Shown: piece after piece, positions 41,701 through 51,600 of the stretch
Layout of the letters: each line of letters starts with the position of its first letter
How positions within the stretch are numbered: position 1 is the first letter of the stretch
Assembly: GCA_013399875.1 (NCBI GenBank)
Contig: VXAZ01006320.1
Span: forward strand, 647,148-711,147
Source of the DNA: Gymnorhina tibicen
Taxonomy: Eukaryota > Chordata > Aves > Passeriformes > Artamidae
Length of the DNA: 64,000 nucleotides
Direction of reading: 5' to 3'
Position numbers and translations under genes: made by a program
Notes under the pieces: model-generated
The model's database searches: none
Told to the model about the DNA's origin: nothing
What the model saw: the letters and a program-made list of their open reading frames with translations, nothing else

Positions 41701-44699
41701 GCTCAAAAGCAAGTCTTATCACAAGGACTTGCAGGGTAATAAAAATGCTTGCCTGTGCATGGACCACGTACCTTGAGTCCTTGCATGATGCTTCTCCTCC
41801 TTGTGTGTGGGTGGCTCTCTCCTAAAAAGGCACTTTTCAATTTAAGAGCAAATCTTGGATTAAAGATGTTTCTCTAAAAAATAGTTTCTCTTCAGATTGC
41901 CATCCACAGAGCCCATGGTATCACTGATTATTTGTTTTGAAGCAGCATCTTAGCCCATGTGAGTGTTTCTGACTGAAGGAAGGCTGGCTGCCCTGCCTGC
42001 TTGTGCTGGGTGGTTGCTAGACCCCTTTTTGAAGATACTCTGCCAGACCCTGTGAAGGAACAGTGCTATTCCCTTAGCAGCATAAGAAAGAGAAGAACAG
42101 AAAGAAAGTTGTGACAGCAGAACTGTGAAAAATCCCACCTCACTGTGGTCAGCACAAGCAGGTAACTTACAGTGCAAAAATGTCATTCAGGATGAGTCAG
42201 CTGGAGGAAAGAAAGGGGAAGAGCTGCAGGAGGAGCTGCTTCATTTTGTGTGGTGCACTATGTGCACCAACACTGCCCCAGCAACCAGGAGCAAAACAAA
42301 ACAAAACAACAAAACTCAGCCGCAGCATCTTTCAAAGTTCTCCAAAATAATACAGATCGTTAAAGCAGCATTAGACAGAAGGTTAAAGTGCTCTGGTCCC
42401 CGAAAACGTCCTTGGAAAAATAGTGCCTCTCCCACTGCTGTCATTCTGCCCTGTAGACCATGAGACAAAGGGAGAGGTGTATCTGTCAACTTTGGTGACT
42501 ACAGACAACACCACTAAGGAAAAAGATTTGTATTCCTCTGTGTCCACAGCACTGCACAGCAAAGGGGGAGCGTGAGCTGGAGCCTGCTGTGCTTTTCATG
42601 GCAACAGCCCAGCTGCTCATGGGAGCAACTGCATGAGGTACGGAGTCCTCCCTGCTCTTACTGATGTCATGGGCATGAAAGATGCTCAGCAGTGCTGCTG
42701 ACACGCAAAGCGAGGCTGAGAACGAGCCCCGCCGTACGGCTCATCTTTGTAATCCCATCGCTGGCATAAGGGGAAGGGCGGATTGCTATTGCTTACTGCT
42801 GCAGCTGATGTTGGAGCAAAAGCAGAGGCGTGCTGCAAACCAGCGTCTGGGATGCCGGTTTTGGTGGGGGTGAGAGCTCCTTCCTTGTAAACTGAGCACA
42901 TCTGCTCTGGCAGTGGCCGGGAGGCATAAATATTGAATAGCAGATTGCCAGCTCCAGCTCCTGCGTGACAGGATCTTAGTAAATGCAAACAGGGGCTTGG
43001 AAATATGCAGAAGAAGGAAAAAGTGCTAGAGAAGAAATATACACATCTATCTAAATGAGATGGAAGAAATGAGTGATAACTCAAAGATACGGAGATAGTG
43101 AGTTCCTACTGGAAACCAGTCCCTAGCAAGGAACAAAAATAACATGGAAAAAAAGAGAAGCCAGGCAGATCTCATAAAGTATTCGTGAAGACCAGGGAAG
43201 GGGATACTTGGAAAGTCAGGTCACATACAGATAAACTCAACTGGGTGGCAGACATCCAGGTGCCTGACTTTGCAAGGTACCAAGCTCTTCCTACAAGGTG
43301 CACTGTGTGTTTTGTATCGCAGCTAGTTAAAAAATCCACAGGGTTTAATTTTTCCCTTCTCTGTGGAATTCTTGTGATGAACCCAAGTGAACCAAAGACA
43401 CTTACCTCCATATCTAAATGTCGAGGTTTTAGTTACATTGGCTAAAATTAAATCTCTGCTCCTGAGCCAGAGTTAGGATGGCTTTTTCTCTCATTGTATG
43501 GTGGGTGTGCAGGGCATACTTCCTGCAGGCACCTCACTGCCTGGGGACGCATCTTCAGTGCCCCATGGGGTGGAAAACTGGCCTGGAGTCTTGAGGATTC
43601 AGTCATCGGAGGCCAACCAGGCTGTGATAACCTCTGTGATGCCTTTTGGGTGCATTTTGAACGTGAGAGCCATTTCAGTGAGAAAAGTAGAAAATTCCTT
43701 GAAACACTTCAAAGTTTTCTGCTTTATGTTTCTTCTATTTGAAAAATTATTTTCCTGCTCAATCACGTTTTCAGTTCCTCCCCTTCCACCCGGTCCTGCT
43801 CAGCTCATAAGAATTTCACAGAGGGCTGGTGGTGTGCAGTCCTTTACACGGGCCTCACAAAAACCTCCAAAACAAAACAAAAAACTCCCCAGAAGCTCAA
43901 ATGAACCACCCTGACAACTTTCCTTGAAGGAACACAGTGGTCACGTTGGCAATTGATTCCTATATACCTAATTTCATAAGGAACTTTTAGTAGTAGTAAG
44001 GAAGACAGATGAAGATGTAGAAGCCATGAAAAGTACACCTAGTGGTACGCATTACTCATTTGGCTGTGCTGAGTCAGAGTCTCTGGGTTCAGAAAAAATA
44101 CTAAATACAGGTGTGTTTTCCATGGGCAGATTGGAGAGGTTGAGGATTCCATGTTCAAGAGAAGGTGGGAAGCACGAGGGATGGGCTCTGCTCTGCAGCT
44201 GCAATGAACATCAATAGGCCCAGAGATCATAGTGAGAGAGGAAAATTTATAGGGAGGGCCTAGAAAAAAACCGACTCAGAAAAATGCTTAGAAGAGGTAG
44301 AGGGACCACCTGGTGAGCCAAGATGAAAAGAGTTAAATACGCCTTGCTTGGCAGAGCAGCAGCGAGAGCAGGACACGGCAGCGAGGTGTGAGCTCAGGGA
44401 GGGGCTCAGCGTGGAGCAGGGAGAGGGACTGCTTTCAGTGCCAGACGTGGGGGAGAGCTGGGCACAAGGGTAGTGTGGCAGCAGGACAAACCAGAGCAAT
44501 TTCAGGCTCACGACAGCAAAGAGCACCCTGGCAGGAGCTGCCTGCGGTACAGTCCTCTGTGGGAAGTGGGGAGTATGGGAGGCTGAACAGATGCCTGGGC
44601 AAATCCTAAGCTGCCCTCAGGTGTTGTCTGGGAGGTGGGTGGGTGATGACAAAGGTTTTTCCATGTGCCAACAGCCAAGCATAGCTAGGAAAGGCAGCT
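38756..44699. other. Intergenic sequence, no gene supported
   Basis: About 5.9 kb of unique-looking sequence of moderate G+C. It holds the 32-bp tandem duplication at 38922-38981, T-runs at 41121-41131 and 41165-41180, and a mildly CpG-rich patch at about 42700-42870. All reading frames are short and overlap on both strands, which is the pattern of non-coding sequence. Confidence 0.6.
38922..38981. repeat. 32-bp tandem duplication
   Basis: The segment atcccttgacatgcgaaacc plus the following 12 bases (38922-38953) is repeated directly at 38954-38981. The second copy lacks only the last four bases, and the copies are identical over 28 bases. This looks like a recent local duplication. Confidence 0.9.
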
Positions 44700-46520
44700 C
44701 TTGCCAGGAGAAACTGCACAACCTGAAGCGCTGCAGAAATCCCCAGCAAAAACACAAAGTATTTGCTGGGGTTTAGTGTTCTGCTTCCTCTTTGGGAAGG
44801 ATAGATGTTTCCTGCTTCTTCTTGAAACAGTTAGTAAATAATTAAAAGAGAGAGACAAAATATTCTTTAAAGATAACCTAGTCTTCTGTTTCCATGGCAA
44901 CTCCTTCCTAAGCCAGAAGCCTTTTGCTCCAGTCATACAGTGGAGGGTGAAAGCCCTTTTGCAGGGAGGTGGGAGAGGTGGCGTGACCCTGCTGGGAGGT
45001 GAAGGGGAGACATCCTGCAGAGCAGAAGGACTGCCATGAACCCCAAACCACAGAGGAAACAAAGATGTCACTTCTAGGGACAACCGGGAAAAAGCCTAGA
45101 GATATCCATCCTAGGGGCAGTAGTCACCCCGTGAGGTCACCACCACCATCTTTTTGGCCTTTTTACCCCCCAGCTATCCCAAGTGCAAGCCATGCTTCTC
45201 TCATGACCAAATATTGGGGTAATTTCTAGCACTCCACCAATCTCTGAAGTTTCTCCCATTCCTCAGTTGAAACATTTCACAGCCCATACAACTGCCAGGA
45301 GCTTGGAGTCCCACCTCCATGTTCTCTTATGGCAAACTTCCAAGGAGCAGTCTGTGCATTGAAGTGTCTGGGGTTTGGATGGGTTTCAACTGTTTGGGCT
45401 TTTTAGTAAGCCCTACTTCTGGCTTCAAAGCAGCTCTGGGTTTGGGTCTAAGCCTTGTGCAACCTGAGTTCATTGTTCAGCTATTTAGGGACTGATTTCC
45501 TTCCCTGAGGATGTGAAACCATGTGTTGTGTCCCTCCTCTCTGCCCACGGGACAAGCAAGCAGTGGCAACTCACCCAAAGAACCACCAGTGCAAAAAAAG
45601 CATTTAAAGACCCTTATTATTGCTTTAATAAATCTGTATTTGCATCCTTTCTGCAAGGACAAGGACCCAGGCTCTCCTGTCCTCTCCTCGCAGGTCTGAC
45701 CTCCCTGCAGTCAGCATGCATGCTTGCAACAGAGCAAATGAATTAAGTCCACACAGTAATTATCCTTTTCCTGGCTGCTGGTCCCAAGTGATGTGCTCGC
45801 TGTTTACAACCCTGATTCGTAAGATGCAGCAGCTGCTTTTAAGTCAGACAGGTCACAATAAAATCAGAACATCTTTTGTGCTGCTCTCTTCACAATGCTT
45901 CGTATGCCAGCTGTGAGACCTCTGTGAGGGCTGCAGAGGCCCTCTTGGTCTGATGGAAAACATTGGACAGGGAGCCCTGTTCCTTCTCCTCAGTGGTCTA
46001 AACATTCTTGTCTCCATTGGGCTGCTATCGTCTCCCCGGCTGCCTTTCCCAGTCTATCTTCTCTGACACACCCGAGTGGAGCATCCCTGGGGCGGTACAT
46101 GACATCCAAAATTCTTTGTTCCCCTCGGCTGGCTGGTTTTCCTACCCACTTGCAAATCTGGGAAGGATATAAAACCTTGGAGTTGCTGCAGGAGGAGATG
46201 AAGGCTGGCCCTGCCAGGAAGGAGACTTGTGCAGTTGTACCACTGGAAAACCAAGGAGGGATGCAGCCTCTGGAAGCTTTGCTGTAACCATGTTGGGAGA
46301 AGATTGTGTTTGCTGAACAGAATCCTGGATCCTGAGGCAGGCCATGGTTTGCGGGGTCGTTCTGCCCTCACCCTCCACACTGCAGCCCTCCCCACTCCCA
46401 CTGCCCCGCAAGGTGGAGACAAGGAGAGCTGCAGTTCTCCTTGTCCCTCTCACCCATCTCTCCAGCTGTTGAGCCAGTTGGCTTGGACACAACACACATC
46501 AGCATCCTTACAATGGCATG

Positions 46521-46548
46521 CACACACAAACACACGCACACACGCACG
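46521..46548. repeat. CA-rich microsatellite
   Basis: An imperfect run of ca units (cacacacaaacacacgcaca and continuing) of about 28 bp. Confidence 0.85.
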
Positions 46549-47744
46549 CTCCAATATTCGCTGCTCTCCACATCCGTGGTTGGCACTGAACAGGACTCTG
46601 GTCCCAGCTACACTGATGCAAACCAGGAAAACGCCAGAGGATGACGCTAGAGAGGAGACAGAGCCACCACTGAGCTCAGGATGTCCTTGTAGGGTCTTCC
46701 CACTGGAACTTGCAACAAGGTTAGCCCTCAAGCAAGGGAATGACTGCGTTTTGTGTTATTGAAGCCCCCTTTGCTTTTATGTCTTTTTAAATATTCTAGT
46801 TTTTGTATTCTTTTAATATATATAGCTATAGATACAAAAATAACAGATAGGTTTCTCTAGGGATAATTTTTGCACCTTTGGGCTTCTAAAATAAAATATC
46901 ACAATTACCGCAAATAAAAGGGGGAAAAGTTCAATTTCCTCTCCCCTTTTCACCTCCCCCTTCCCTTCCACCTTGCCTCTCCCATTCCAAATATCCCCAG
47001 GAGCCTTGTAATTTTTTTCCCTTTGTAGTTTTCTTTCTTTGGAAAACGAAAAAACCAAACCCAACAAAACAACAAAAATAAGCCATGTTGCCTCCATCCC
47101 TCCTTCCATGAGCGTGCCCGCTGTGTTCACACATTCCTTTCAAAGCAAGGCTTTTCACCTCAAAACGTTTCCCTGTGCTCCATGGCTATTTGCTTTTCTC
47201 TGTTTCTGGAGCCAGATTTTCACCTGCTGTAAAATCAGCATGAATCCACCTCAAGCCAGAGCTCTGCTGCTTTACACCAACAGCATGTTTTGCCAATTTA
47301 CGCTCACCCTGAAGATCTGGCCCACAATTTTAACCTTGGAAATGGAAGCATGGACAATAAGGAAGTTCCCAGAAACACACAAGGCAAGCCCCAGATGCTC
47401 TTCCCTTGCTGCTTACCCTGTTTGCCTTCCCTTCACCCCACCCTCATGGTTTGGCATAGCAGCTCCTTCAGGCCCCCCCTTCTCTTGTTCCTCCTTAGCA
47501 CTTTCTGAAATTCAGAATCTCTCAGTAAAAAAAATAAATAAATCGATCTCTCTATATATGTATATGTATATAACTAAACAGCTGCCACGTGGCAGTCACC
47601 TGGCTGGAGGGTCCTGTCCCTACCAGCCCCATGGCCTTTTCTTGTCACTATAGTCTCTGGGGTGTTGGTCCAGGTCTTGCCCTCAGGCAGGACTGTTCCC
47701 GTATTGCTTGCACTCTCCCACGCCTCTGAGGTACGGTACCAGAA

Positions 47745-47808
47745 TATTTATTATATATATATATGTATATATATATATATTTACGTATATATATATATAT
47801 ATTTATAG
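47745..47808. repeat. TA-rich microsatellite
   Basis: A run of about 64 bp made almost only of alternating T and A, interrupted by tgta and ttacgta. It starts about 125 bp beyond the CACNA1I stop codon, so it probably lies in the 3' UTR. Alternating TA can fold back on itself in RNA. Confidence 0.9.
47747..47752 (-). terminator. Candidate AATAAA poly(A) signal
   Basis: On the minus strand this reads AATAAA about 180 nt after the CACNA1I stop. It sits inside the TA-rich repeat, so it may be a chance match. Another weak candidate is ATTAAA near 46813-46818. Confidence 0.2.
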
Positions 47809-47931
47809 ATTGTTGTTTGCCTGTTTCTTTTTCTTGCAAATCCTTTGGAATTGCTGCCAGGGAGAAGCTAGTGAAACATGCTCCCCATGCCAGCAGCCGA
47901 ATGCTCTCTTCTCCCTCCACCTCAGGGACCC

Positions 47932-48633
47932 TCATCTGTTCCTCTTGCTGACTCCGTCGCCCAGCTCCAGCTCAGAAGGGAGCGGGGAGCTGCGGTCCCC
48001 TGTCCCCAGTCTGCCGGGGCCATCTGGCTCCTCTCCTTGCCTGGGCGAGGGGGTGTCCTTGCAGAAGTCCGTCACCCAGGAGGGCATCGAGAGGAAGCCC
48101 CGAGGGTCAACGGTGTAGAAGGGCTTGGCGTGGTGAGCGGCGGGGCGGCGGGGCGAGGGGCTGGCGTGGAGGCTGCTGGTGCTGCTGCACTTCTTCACCA
48201 GGGTCAGCCCCGGTGGGGGCGGCGAGAAGAGCGAGGTCAGCGAGAGGCTGCTGAGCGTCTCCGAGGGCTCGCTGTTGTTGCCGCCCCCGCGCAGGCTGCT
48301 GCCCGCCCCCTCCTCATCCGAGGGGTCCATGGAGTCGTGGTGGGTGCAGCCGGGGCTGGTGCTGCCGCCGCTGCTGTGGCTGCGCTGGTGGCGGCACAGG
48401 CTGCGCAGGTTGAAGAGCCCCCGGCCCCGCAGGCTCCGGCGGCGGGAGGCGGGGGACAGGGGCGCTGCCAGGGGTCTTTGGCTGCCCGCCGCCGGCACGG
48501 GGCACAGAGCCACCGGCAGGTCCAGCGTGCACTGGGGAGAGTCGCTGAGGTTGAGGCTGTCCTCCAGCGTGGTCTGCAGGCTGCCGGCCGAGCTGCTGCT
48601 CCGGCTGTCCAGCGACGTGTCGCTCTCGGGGGG
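47932..48633 (-). CDS. CACNA1I: CACNA1I terminal coding exon K with stop codon
   Basis: This exon holds 702 nt of coding sequence, phase 0, for 233 residues plus TGA. It starts [20 protein letters not shown] after a ctcccgctccccAG acceptor. It then carries [12 protein letters not shown], a basic arginine-rich stretch, and [20 protein letters not shown] with SDEEG, an almost unchanged Ser/Thr-rich acidic block. [13 protein letters not shown] follows, and the exon ends [12 protein letters not shown]. It is much richer in G+C and CpG than its surroundings, as in mammals. The last 80 residues before the terminus ([24 protein letters not shown]) diverge from human except for the extreme end. Confidence 0.94.
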   Translation of the reverse strand, partial: PPESDTSLDSRSSSSAGSLQTTLEDSLNLSDSPQCTLDLPVALCPVPAAGSQRPLAAPLSPASRRRSLRGRGLFNLRSLCRHQRSHSSGGSTSPGCTHHDSMDPSDEEGAGSSLRGGGNNSEPSETLSSLSLTSLFSPPPPGLTLVKKCSSTSSLHASPSPRRPAAHHAKPFYTVDPRGFLSMPSWVTDFCKDTPSPRQGEEPDGPGRLGTGDRSSPLPSELELGDGVSKRNR

Positions 48634-51600
48634 CTGGGGAGCGGGAGCACGAAAACACAGTTCTCAGGAAGGAGAAGGGCAGAGGGCAAGAGACTTTGCC
48701 TTATTTGTTTTGGGGGTACTTTGGGTTGTGAAAATAAGCCACGATTACAGAAAGGGGAAAACCTGCTATTTCTCTGTCACTCTCCTCTGCTGGGGAGGGG
48801 AGCTATAAACCAACCAATGCTACGAAGCACCAGCCAGTGCAGCCTGCCATGGGGATTTCCTTCTGGGTAAAGAGGAGGCAAGGTTTCCATAATTTGAGCT
48901 AATTTCATTCTGCTTCAGGATGAATCTACCCCTCCCATGTGAAGCCCTGCAGCCCTCACCACTAGGCTCTCCCTGAGCTCTGATGGTCCAGGAGGCAGCA
49001 GAGCAAAGGTTCCCTGTGGGTCCTCACTCACGGCTGCCCTATAAACCTGCCACACAGACTGTGGACACATCTATCAGCTGGACAGGAATCAAGGGACTTC
49101 TGTACAGACCTCCTCTCATTAAAAAAATTAGCAATATCTGGGGAGAGAAAAGAGGCCCCATGGTTCTTTTGACCAGCACTAGTGGCAATGGTGGCATTTA
49201 GCACAGAAAGGTGGGGTCCCTTCCCAGCAGGAAGAGGCCTCTGTCCTCAGCCTTAATTTCCTTGTGTCAGGGCTCACCTAGTTAAGCTGCATTTTAGTTG
49301 TTTCCAGGAAATTGGTTTGCACTGTGAGATCATCACTGGGACACTGCACTGGGAGTGATGCAGGTAGGACAGGAAACAGTCTCCTGAAGCAGTCTCTATA
49401 GTTATTCAATAGAGTCTGCGTCACATAATCAGAAGTTTACCAATTTCTCCTTTACAACAATTCAGTACTTTTGTCCCAGTGGTGTGCCAGCTCCAGGGCT
49501 CTACCTCTTCGTGTCTTAACTTATACCAGAAGTTTCAAAACTGCAACAACTCAGTGGTCTCAGACCAAGGCTAAATTTATCCTTGGTGAATTTATACACA
49601 TTTGTATTGTGCCAACAGTGTCTGTCATATAGAGCTGGATAACATCTGATTTTATTTTTCAGTTTGTCTGGAATAGAGTGCCCCTGTTCATGGAGTATCT
49701 TCCAAGAACAATAACAGCTATCTCTACTGGGCTTTCATCTCTGCATCTTCTGCCCTTCAGAGAAACCTGATCTCCCCCCAGTGCTTTTGTTCCTCTCTTT
49801 TGTTAGTGAGAAATAGCTGCCTTTTCAGAGAGAGACCTTTCTGGGATTCGAGAGTTAAGTGGGCAGGGCAAAACAGTGAGGACACAGTGTGTGGATGGGG
49901 CACTTAGGGTTGTGGAGGATGTAGGTGGGAAGAAGCCTGTTCCAACCAAAAAGGGGCATGATCTGGAGTCACAGTGCTAAGAGGACCCCAGGAGGCTGTG
50001 CAGCTGTCACCTCCCTGGCTCACACCATGGCTGCTGTGCATGCAGGTGTCTGCAGCACACCCAGTGCCAGGGACCCAGGGGGGAGCTACAGAGTGATGTG
50101 ATTTCATCTTCATGTGGGGCTCACTGCAGATGTCAAAACTATTTGCTGATCCAAACGAGAAGAATGTGACTTCATGGGGTGAGAGTATCCAACACCACTT
50201 GTACGACCCCCTCTCCTCCTCTACCCTCCTGCGTTCTGCAGTCCGTTGTGCTCCTCCTACAGATCCAGGTTACCCAGCCCATGACCACAGCTGCCTCTCT
50301 CCTTCCTCTGCCCTCCTCCTCGTTCAGCCCCCTCTGTGTGGGTATGATGTGATGTGAAAATTGAGTTTTCCTAGCAGACAGAAGTGGGGTTCCTCACCTG
50401 ATGGAGAAGCGAGCAGTTCACACCTGGAGATCTCAGTGATGCCCATGAGCCTTGCAGAGAGATCTTAGGAAGGTTGTGTGGACATGAGACTTCCTCAGGC
50501 CCTGTCTGGGTGGCAGAGATGGCTGGGTGGAAAAATTCTGCTGGTACAGGTAACAGAGGGGAAGATGCACCTGGAGAGAAGGGGCTGGGAGGGACTGACA
50601 GAGCATCAAGGGAAAGGGGAGGAGAACAGAAATAGAAGAAAAAAAAAGGTTTAAGAGTCCTCTGATTTTATTTGGTGCCTTTGCTGCTGTTACATTGAGT
50701 TAAGTCTCAAGTTGAGTGAACAAAGGATATTCAGGAACATGCACTCCTGGTCAAGAAGCCTCAGTCTGGTGTTCAGACTAAGGATCCCACTTTTTGCACA
50801 AAAACCTGCACCAGACCTGGAAGACCTAACACAGCTCAGAGCCATAAGGTAACAGCCCAGCCCTGCTGTTGCTGTCACAGAGAAATGCTGAGCTGAAAGG
50901 CCTTGACTCAAGTATGTACACTGCCAGAGGACTTCCATCCCAGATCCTGCAGGGCAAGGGATGAAGGGAGATAAATTAAGTGGTGGTTTGGGAAACCTGG
51001 GGACCACAGGAGACCAGGGCATGCTCAAGAGTAGAACCAGGGCACTTCCACCAAGGGCAGACATGTTACATGTTCCCTGAATCTGTACTTGGTCTCAGGG
51101 GACAACAGAGTTTTTCTGTGCTGAGTGAGCACAATTCATCCAGCTGGCATGTCAGGAGAATCTGTCCCCACTCTTCTCTGACCATGCATAGCTGCACTAC
51201 TGCAAATGGGGATCAGCATTTTCACAATATTTCACAGTCATGTCTGAGGGAAGACATAAAAACTAGCAATAAAAATGTAGGAACTACTCTTCCCCCCATT
51301 CCTGAAGCAAATTAACAAACTGAAAGCTAATTCTTGGTTAGTGTAAACCCCAGTCACATTAGCTCTCCCCCTGGCAGAGGGAAAGCAGGAGAAAAATAGA
51401 GCTGAACCAACCCACAGTTTCAGCAGACCTGGAGAATGAGAGCCCTGCTCACCTTTGGTACTTTCATGCTTTAGCCAAGACTGAACTGAGTTGAAAGGAG
51501 TATTCTCCATTTCACACAGGTAACTGTCTGGGTTTGTAGAGCCATCCTCACTGGATGCTGGAAGCAGGCATTCCCCGACATGGTCTGCCCCACTGGAGTC

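Larger units (their letters stand above)
44700..47931 (-). other. CACNA1I: Probable CACNA1I 3' UTR and downstream flank
   Basis: Sequence following the TGA of CACNA1I on the minus strand. Mammalian CACNA1I has a long 3' UTR, so transcription probably continues well into this stretch, but I cannot place its end. It contains TA-rich repeats (47745-47808), a CA-rich repeat (46521-46548) and AT-rich sequence at 46780-46920. The 204-codon and 177-codon frames on the plus strand (47039-47653, 46229-46762) resemble no protein I know and lie opposite the presumed UTR. Confidence 0.45.

Noticed and set aside
46229..46762. 177-codon open frame on the plus strand
   Set aside because: The peptide includes a run from the CA microsatellite (HTNTRTHARS), overlaps open frames on the other strand and resembles no known family.
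47039..47653. 204-codon open frame on the plus strand
   Set aside because: It lies opposite the presumed CACNA1I 3' UTR. The peptide has no recognisable domain and ends in low-complexity sequence from a TA-type repeat. Frames of this size occur by chance in 64 kb.
48237..48689. 150-codon frame on the minus strand in another frame of exon K
   Set aside because: It is an off-frame reading of the same GC-rich exon, and the spliced frame gives the recognisable protein.
47878..48870. 330-codon open frame on the plus strand across the CACNA1I terminal exon
   Set aside because: It is the antisense shadow of the GC-rich terminal exon: alanine/glycine/arginine-rich, with no similarity. The minus-strand frame matches Cav3.3.
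49904..50113. Candidate for the missing tail exon containing an SWGPLST motif
   Set aside because: It was considered as the counterpart of GSWASLRSP, but the true match ([15 protein letters not shown]) was found in 50398-50594.
50690..51064. Possible extra CACNA1I exon (124-codon frame) between exons I and J
   Set aside because: The peptide is unlike any Cav3 tail, and exons I and J already join in the correct phase.
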